64,000 bases of DNA. Origin: Zygaena filipendulae (Eukaryota > Arthropoda > Insecta > Lepidoptera > Zygaenidae). Where the stretch lies: assembly GCA_907165275.2 (NCBI GenBank), contig OU015664.1, positions 9,944,001 through 10,008,000 on the forward strand, read 5' to 3'. Positions 57,372 through 64,000 of the stretch are shown here, in pieces. The position numbers and the translations under genes were made by a program. The notes beneath the pieces were generated by a model. That model was not told the DNA's origin, did no database searches, and was given only the letters and a program-made list of their open reading frames with translations. Positions within the stretch are counted from its first letter, which is position 1; each line of letters opens with the position of its first letter.

Positions 57372-57648
57372 TAGCTGTTCCCCGCGATTTCACCCGTGTT
57401 AATTTCGGAGTTCCCGCGTGAATTCCGGGACAAAAGTAGGTACCAACCTTATTTTGACACTTTAGTAATTATGGTTGCATTTCAACTAATTTACCCAAGA
57501 CTTTGACATATTATATACCTACGTAAAGCTTCCTCATGAATCACTCTATCTATTGGTGAAAACCGCATGGGAATCCGTTTAGTAATATTTGAGTTTATTT
57601 TGAACAGAGAGACAGATGCGGCGAAAGACTTAGTTTTATAATATGTAA
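57372..57648 (-). mobile_element. Helitron-like element, subtype D
   Basis: TAGCTGTTCCCCGCGATTTC, CTTCCTCATGAATCACTCTA, GGTGAAAACCGCATGGGAAT, TTTTATAATATGTA. Confidence 0.6.
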
Positions 57649-57849
57649 TATGTAAATTCTTCAGCATCTAAACTTCATAGTATCAAAAAAGTAAATAAAA
57701 AGTGCTAAAATTAGTGGATTTTCGGATAAATATTTTTTTGGCAATATGTTGCAGTTTTGCAGAATTATCATTAGAAGTAGGTTTGTATAATGTGTACATA
57801 TCCTAATTTAAACACTATTCTCCCACCGATTTTTATCTTAAACGATATA

Positions 57850-58040
57850 GCGGTAACAGTAGTATAGTGTTTATGAAGTTCCACGTTTCCATGGTCGCCA
57901 CTGAAAATCAGCGTCGTCGAACTAGTTCTAAGGCACATGCTGAGTGGCGGCCATTTTGGTACCTTGTTTTAAAATTACTTTATTAAGTTTGTGTTCAATT
58001 TTGGTGCCAAATAAACCTCTATTCTATTCTCTATTCTAAG
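57850..58040 (+). mobile_element. LINE 3' end with (TATTC)n tail
   Basis: The unit runs from AGTATAGTGTTTATGAAGTT through GAGTGGCGGCCATTTTGG to GGTGCCAAATAAACCTCTAT, then TTCTATTCTCTATTC. AATAAA followed by a pentamer tail is typical of several insect non-LTR elements. Confidence 0.55.
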
Positions 58041-58048
58041 TTGGTCCC

Positions 58049-58209
58049 TGATTCACTATGACCATAATGCACTTACAAACAAATACACAGCCCACGTCTG
58101 TTAAGGCACACTGAATTCATGATTTTTCATTGTCTAGAGCGCACGCGCGGTATTCTAGAGACAAGGGAGTTAGCGCGTTAAGGGAAAATGCTTTGGTCAT
58201 AGTGAATCA
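58049..58209. mobile_element. Short MITE, TGATTCACTATGACC ends
   Basis: TGATTCACTATGACC at 58049-58063 and GGTCATAGTGAATCA at 58195-58209 are perfect 15-bp inverted repeats 161 bp apart overall. The left end lies about 10 bp from the 3' tail of a LINE fragment. The inside has a GC-rich centre (GCGCACGCGCGG). Confidence 0.65.
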
Positions 58210-58684
58210 AAGCTTTGAATAGGTATTATAAACCATTTGGAAGGTGATCACTCAATGTCATTCAACACTCTGTATTCCAGGATCTAAAATAACATATTAT
58301 GGTAACACCTGAATCAATTTCTCACACACTGTTACACTTATGACTTGGCATTAGTACTGTAAGGGACTTATCTACTTTGGTAGCATTTGCAAAATAGCCC
58401 GAAGAAGTGTAATGCCCGCTGTATTTTGTTTAAATCACAAAATCGATTTGTGGGCTGAGTTTTGTATTTCAAAGTGAATTTTATGTGATCCTAAAAGTAA
58501 TTATGACATTTATGGTGAGTAAAATAGAAAAAATTACGAATTAATAAAAAGTGTTACCACTTACCGCTCACCAAGTCTTTCCGAATTTTTGTAAATTAAA
58601 TTTTATTTTAGAAGTCTAAAAAATTACATCGTTTGGAGATCAGTTTAGTTTACATTCAGTACTGAAAACACCCTAGAAAAGGAA

Positions 58685-58892
58685 TCCTTACTAATATTAT
58701 ATGTAAATGCGAATGTTTGTATGTTTCGATGGATGTTTGTTACTCTTTCACGCAAAAACTACTGGATGGATTTAAATGAAACTTTACAATAATATAGCTT
58801 ATACACCAGATTAACACATAGGGTACTTTTTATCCCGGAATTCCCGCGGGAACTCTGAAATTAACGCAGGTGAAACCGCGGGGCACAGCTAG
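58685..58892 (+). mobile_element. Helitron-like element, full length, between A and T
   Basis: TCCTTACTAATATTATATGT to GGTGAAACCGCGGGGCACAG-CTAG. Flanks A 58684 and T 58893. Confidence 0.75.
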
Positions 58893-59353
58893 TTTTAAAT
58901 ATTGGGACGTAAAAGAGGAATCTCGCGGATGGTTTTAGAAAGAGGAAAGCCTACATCGAATTTTGTTTACATTTACACAACTCCACTTACGTCCATAAAC
59001 ATCTCTTTATCTTCTACACTCACGTTCATGGTTTTCGTACAGGTCTATCAGGATTTTTAAGGAGATTATAACGAACTGGTTTTTGTTTTTGTATCCGCTA
59101 AGAAAACCTGGTATGGCAGATCCAATTAGATAAAAATACTAATGGTGGGTAATCCATGGTGTAATGGAGAAAGTAGGTATATATGCATTTAGGTTAAAAG
59201 TTGATTGTTGTGCGTATATTTTAGTATGTGTTGATAACACTTTACAAAATACGTCATAACTCATTTTCTAGCGGATTTTCACTGCATTGCATGCGATTTA
59301 AAGAGGGTTTTAAAGGTTAGTTAAGAGTAGTTTTGTTGTTTTTTTTGTCTATA

Positions 59354-59547
59354 CTAGCTGCGCCCCGCGGTTTCACCCGTGTGAGTTTCGGAATTCCCGC
59401 AGGAACTCCCTTTAGGGGGATGAAAAATAGATGTTGTCCGATTCTCAGACATACTGAATATGCATACAAAATTTCATAAAAATCGCTCAAGCCGTTTCGG
59501 AGGAGTATAGGAACGAACATTGTGACACGAGAATTTTATATATTAGA
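59354..59547 (-). mobile_element. Helitron-like element, subtype C, between A and T
   Basis: CTAGCTGCGCCCCGCGG-TTTCACCCG to TTGTGACACGAGAATTTTAT-ATATTAGA. Flanks A 59353 and T 59548. Confidence 0.75.
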
Positions 59548-60520
59548 TTTATTCTTTTTCTTCCTTTACAGTACCTAAAATCTTTAATAGCGTGCAATGA
59601 GTTCAACTCACAGAAAATATACAATTTTTATTAATGATTAAACGAACTTACCTGAAGTGATGTTCTATCATAATTATACGAAGGCTTTGTCCGAAGAGTT
59701 GCGCTTACGACATTTCATCTCTCCGAGAATGAATATATCGTATAGCCAATGTAAACATAGGAGCTTAGAGAAATGTATTGTTGTATATTATGCTAAGAAA
59801 GTAGACGCCGTGTTGTATATTTGATTATATATTATATGAGATACCGGATGTTATTTATCCGTCGTGTTAGGGTTGTATAAAAATAATTTATAGCTGACAA
59901 ACGGAATTCACGAAAGCAATGCGCTATAGGTATGTTGCCCCAATTCTCACAGGAATTAATAACGATGTATTACTACATATATATATTATGTAATAAGCTT
60001 ATATCGTGGATACCAAGAATACGATGTATTTATGTAGGTATTATGCAGGGCATATACATAATATTATATATGACAAATCATTCAATAAGTCCTGAGTTAA
60101 CTGTAAAAACTTTTTCTTTTAAAAATAAAAACATAAAACCATTGTGTAACTTGTCATGCCAACGCCGGATATTGTGCTCTTTGCCAAATTTATTTGCGTC
60201 ACTTCCGTTGCCTACAAAAATTTGACTCGCAACGCGCCAAAAGAACTTCAATAAGTAGTAGGAAATATGCATGTCGTTTAATTTACTTGATATTTATTCC
60301 CTTGAATCTATATTGACCAGATATTACGCCTATACAATTATTTTCCTAGTTAGTTGCAAAAAATATTAATTCAAATGTGCAAAATAAGGGAGGAAAATTC
60401 AACTTTGCAAATTACATCACTAGTGGTATAATTTATATATTATGACGTCACTGGCTGCGGTCTCTGATCGGCGTCGATATATACCCACGAACCCTGAAAT
60501 ATGGCGGCATTCAAACAGAT
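59548..60520. other. No gene recognised
   Basis: The plus-strand frame 59932-60225 (97 aa) is rich in I, Y and L with no domain. The surrounding DNA is of the same AT-rich composition, so I treat it as chance. Confidence 0.35.
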
Positions 60521-60899
60521 GCCTTACTCTTGAAAATGATTTGAAGCTGATTTCGATTCTGGTTTGATTTCAAATTGAGTTTATTTAATATCTATCTATA
60601 ATCTACAATTAATAAAAAGTAACTTCTAAATTTAAACTAAAAATTACTTGAGATTGTATTTAGAATCGTGTTAATGTCAGAAGATGACGTTTGACAAGTC
60701 AATAGACATGGGTTTTTTTCGTTGACAATTTAATGAAATCGAGAAATTCGATAGATAAAACGATAGAGACGCGATCTCAAAGCTTAAAAATTAGCAAAAT
60801 TTGATTCCTTTTCGATCTCATTTCGATTCGAGTTCGATTTGATCCTGACGCGATTGCGTCAAGAGTATGACCCTTACTCGATAACATCAAGAGTAAGGC
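60521..60899. mobile_element. MITE with 13-bp perfect inverted ends
   Basis: GCCTTACTCTTGA (60521-60533) and TCAAGAGTAAGGC (60887-60899). Just inside the right end the motif TCAAGAGTA recurs (60859-60867). The body is rich in TTTCGATT-like words. No target duplication is evident. Confidence 0.5.
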
Positions 60900-61380
60900 G
60901 GCAGGTCAAATTAGTTTGAACACTTCCAAGAGAGTGAATTTTTATTCACTTTTTACAAAAAAAAAACGCGTGAGTATTTCCTTTTCCACGTTTTACTAAA
61001 AAGCTTTATTCTCACAATGTTGAAAAATATTCCGCATACCTAATTTAGGTAATAAGCGCAGAATTAAGCGCACATCTGTCGCAAGTACCAACCCTACGTG
61101 GTAATTGTGACTGTGAAAGCAGATACCGAGTCGACATTAAGCTCATGAATGTGTGAGCGTGAAGACTACCCGTATGTGAAGCGGGCTCGTCACGGGCACT
61201 CGTGCTGGCTTTAGCCACGACTGTTATAAGTACCCAACTCCATCCCTCATATCATAATGTACTAGGTTAGTCGCAGAAGGCAATAGCAATAGTATCATTA
61301 GAACATTGACATACCTACTAAATACTCAAGGTACACAGTCAGAGACGCAAAAAGTGACGCAAATCGCTGTTGGTATAATA

Positions 61381-61500
61381 ATTGAGAGTTCCCCCGATTT
61401 CTCCGAGATCTCATCATCAGATTCTGATGACAATGGGACCACTTCGGAAGTATACCCTTTCGGAGAGTAAGATAAAGAATTTTCCAAATCAGTTCAGCCG
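61381..61500 (-). mobile_element. CCGACTTCC-family internal fragment, reverse orientation
   Basis: The reverse complement contains GGGTATACTTCC, a TGATGATGAGATCTC block and GGAGAAATCGGGGGAACTC. These match the block at 45050-45120 of the complete copy. Confidence 0.5.
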
Positions 61501-61531
61501 TCTTTGAGGAATCAATTAACGTACCTAATTA

Positions 61532-61709
61532 TCTTATCTTATCTTATCTTAGACAATGGGGTGGGCAAGTAAAGCCTCGGTACTTCAACCCTTGGGATCT
61601 TTTGTACCATCCCCATCCTGTGCTCCTCCCTCTACTCCCTGAAAACCACGGCGGAGAAGGCTAGTGTGCAGTGGAGGGGTAAAAGCCTAAAGTCCTCTGG
61701 TTCTGGGTA
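61532..61709 (-). mobile_element. 5'-truncated non-LTR element with (GATAA)n tail and perfect 14-bp duplication
   Basis: Flanked by AACGTACCTAATTA on both sides (61518-61531 and 61710-61723). On the minus strand the insert ends in AAGATAAGATAAGATAAGA. The 178-bp GC-richer body reads ..GGGATGGTACAAAAGATCCC..GCCCACCCCATTGTC, with no coding remnant I can name. Microsatellite-like 3' tail, long target duplication and short length are hallmarks of target-primed reverse transcription with 5' truncation. Confidence 0.8.
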
Positions 61710-61723
61710 AACGTACCTAATTA

Positions 61724-62870
61724 CATCCGTGGAGAGATGTTGTCATGTAAACTCGTGTGGTTCCACCACACTTTAATTTCCATGACTCTGCGCGCGCTGG
61801 ATGTTATTCTGTCCCTATTCTTTGGTTGTACCTGGATTCGTCTACGCTGATAACACTCCAAAATATGTGCCCCACCCGGAAAAAATACCAAGGTAAATGT
61901 ATTAAAATTCAAATCAAATCAAATCAAATATGCTTCCATTCCATGCTTCCATTCCAGAAAAAACCAGAAAATTCATTGTATAGTTTAAAATAACTAAGCG
62001 AACAGACGGCTAGATAAACGCGGAATGGCGACTTGGTTTTATATTATGTATACAGCATGTAAGGTCAAATAAGGGATGAGCTGAATTGTATTTAATAAAT
62101 CGTACATTGATATCCCGTTTTGCGATTTAAATGAACAACCCTCCTCAAACATGGAAATGTCCTGAGTGGGTCAAGCTTGAAATAAATACATCCGAACCCT
62201 TGTAGTTTGTGAAGGCACTCCATAATTGATCCCCGAAAAAATCGGCATATCTATCCTTTTTTGAATGTTCTAGAATTTTCCTAGATTGCTATAGATTTTG
62301 TTGGGTTGAAGGTAAAAAGAAATAATTATAGGAAAATCTCAGGGTTTTACGAGCTAAGTAAACTTTGAATGTTTCGAATTGGAACATTCAAAAAAGGAAG
62401 AAAGAAAGAAAAATCATGATGCATTTTTGTTGAGATTTAAAAAGATTGTTTGTGTTAGCAGTGAATCCCATCAGTTTCACACATACAAACTCAAAACTGT
62501 ATTCATACGGTAATTTTATATACTTCAGTGTTTTTGACTCATACTACGAAAATATCGTTTTAGTGATGGAAATTAATCCTATCGTTTAAGTATAGGTAAA
62601 CGCTTTTGTTAAATCTGTGACCCTCGATAAAACAGAACCGATTTATCTACCTTCTACTACTACAGGCGGGCGGCTTGTGTGCACACGTGCAGGGTGTGTG
62701 TGTGTGTGTCGTGGGCTCACGCCGGGGCGCGGCGAGCGTTGAATTTGGTTTTTGAAATTAAAGTTAATATGGTCACCAGACATAATAACAACAGTCTACT
62801 TCGATATCACCTCCCATTCCAGGCTAGGTGTGTGTACAATTTTTTATCACACTCACTCACAACACCAGAA
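61724..62870. other. No gene recognised
   Basis: AT-rich, with a GC-rich patch at about 62660-62740. (ATCAA)n-like words at 61905-61930 may be a LINE tail. Confidence 0.35.
62695..62710. repeat. (TG)n microsatellite in a GC-rich patch
   Basis: TGTGTGTGTGTG followed by CCGGGGCGCGGCG at about 62722-62734. Preceded by CTACTACTACAG, which resembles a splice acceptor, but no reading frame supports an exon. Confidence 0.6.
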
Positions 62871-63089
62871 GGGCTATTTTGTAACTTTTGTTTCTATCAT
62901 TTTTCGGTTGCAATCAAAAACATGGCGGGTTTTGCGATTACAATATGCAAGTTAATATCTAGCAATCAACTAAAATAAACATACTTCAAAATTTGAAGCT
63001 GTCTTAACATGATTAATTAATTACAAAATCGCTATTTTTCTGATTGAAACTGAAATATGATAGCAACAAAAGTTACGTAATTGCCCTGC
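62871..63089 (+). mobile_element. AGGGC-end MITE, copy 3 (most complete)
   Basis: GGGCTATTTTGTAACTTTTG..CTATCAT at the left and ATGATAGCAACAAAAGTTAC-GTAATTGCCCTGC at the right form about 30-bp inverted ends. No coding capacity. Confidence 0.65.
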
Positions 63090-63716
63090 AGGTGAGCTGC
63101 CATCGAACGTCTAGTCTGTGCACAGTAAAAAAACCACGAAGTTGGCGGGGGTGGAGAGTGTCGCTTCTTACTAAATAATAGTACTTAAGTATTCTTTGCT
63201 TTCGCTTTGTTCATATTGTTAAAATATAAATATTATGGAATAACGGCTCCTAACTCCTAGCCACTTTATAAAACTCATAAAATCAACCGTTTTCCACAAG
63301 AAATACGATTTTGATCCTGAATCGAGGAAAACTCATTTAAGGGTCAAATAACGCGAAGCTTAGTCTGTGATGTACCTACCTGCCACCTCCCAGCCGAGAA
63401 TTAATTAACTTGCTACAAAACAGGTAGATATCTCGTTACAGCAAGGTATTAATATTAATACTTGTAATATAATAACTTATACAAGATTTATGAGATCGTC
63501 AAATTAATATGAAGATGTTGTTCGTCGGATATTGCTATGACTTTTATGTAATAAATATGATATTAGACAACGAACAGTGACCGAGGGTGAAAGCGCGTTC
63601 CGATTTATATATCTACCCTTGTAATAAATGCTCCGTTTCACTCTTGAGTGGGAGAAAAACAAGACCTTTCTTTTAAGGAGAAACTGGCTGTTTCTTCCAA
63701 GTGAATTAAAAAAAAT

Positions 63717-63913
63717 TCCTTACTAATAAATGCGAACGTGAGTTTGTGTTTGTTTGTTTGTTACGCTTCCACGCGCTAACGGCTCCACCGATCATCGTGA
63801 AATTTTGCATACATATTATCAAGGGTACACAAGAGGACATAAGGTACTTTTGATCCCGGAATTCCTGCGGGATCTCCGAATTTACCGCGAGTGAAACCGC
63901 GCAGAACTGCTAG
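63717..63913 (+). mobile_element. Helitron-like element, near full length
   Basis: TCCTTACTAATAAATGCGAA, (GTTT)n, CGCGAGTGAAACCGCGCAG, CTAG at 63910-63913. Confidence 0.7.
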
Positions 63914-64000
63914 TTATTTCATTAAACAAATTCATGATATAGAATCTTATTCTTCTGTGAAAACGCAGAGACATAATTGGATATAGGATGACATTGGTAT

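Noticed and set aside
1..64000. CRISPR array, bacterial operon, phage or endogenous virus
   Set aside because: No regularly spaced direct repeats, no ribosome-binding-site pattern, no capsid/polymerase/envelope-type frames. The tetranucleotide runs are microsatellites inside transposons.

Overview
The window is AT-rich animal nuclear DNA, almost certainly from a moth or butterfly (Lepidoptera). The main evidence is more than 50 copies or fragments of one short dispersed element whose end reads CTAGCTGTKCCCCGCGG-TTTCACCCGCGG. This sequence is typical of lepidopteran genomes, and its ends fit a non-autonomous Helitron of the Lep1 type. Lepidopteran-type SINE and LINE 3' ends, AT-rich introns and sparse genes agree. 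There are no operons, bacterial signals, CRISPR arrays, rRNA or tRNA genes.

One protein-coding gene is well supported. It lies on the minus strand at 30062-32537, in two coding exons separated by a 955-bp intron. The spliced product is 506 residues: signal peptide, short Cys-rich N-terminal cap, ten leucine-rich repeats of about 24 residues, a C-terminal cap containing CxC, an acidic linker, and a C-terminal hydrophobic tail that looks like a GPI-anchor signal. This matches the architecture of the insect cell-adhesion protein Connectin, although orthology is not proven here. A splice acceptor 9 bases upstream of the start codon shows that at least one further 5'UTR exon and the promoter lie at higher coordinates.

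The rest is mostly layered transposon sediment. From left to right: a foldback MITE (206-447) and Helitron copies (1-5 kb); a Helitron split by a 1.1-kb foldback element (5.8-7.2 kb); a dead Tc1/mariner transposase tail (8.4-8.6 kb); a CRE-bearing MITE family (3.8, 9.2, 17.7, 24.6 and 34.3 kb); an intact-ended hAT-like transposon with an 8-bp target-site duplication (19089-22131) that hosts two other elements; a decayed RTE-type LINE fragment (22.8-23.0 kb); the LRR gene (30-32.5 kb); a diverged tandem duplication (39.4-40.2 kb); palindromic MITEs (27.9, 41.3, 45.5, 47.4, 58.0, 60.5 and 62.9 kb); a tRNA-derived SINE inside a Helitron (56.7-57.1 kb); and a 5'-truncated LINE with a perfect 14-bp target-site duplication (61.5 kb).

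No complete transposase, reverse transcriptase or Helitron Rep/helicase gene is present, so all mobile elements here are non-autonomous or dead. Apart from the LRR exons and the two transposon remnants, no long open reading frame carries a family signature I recognise. Many of the short ones are translations of repeats. Short exons or large introns of other genes could be hidden and cannot be excluded by eye.
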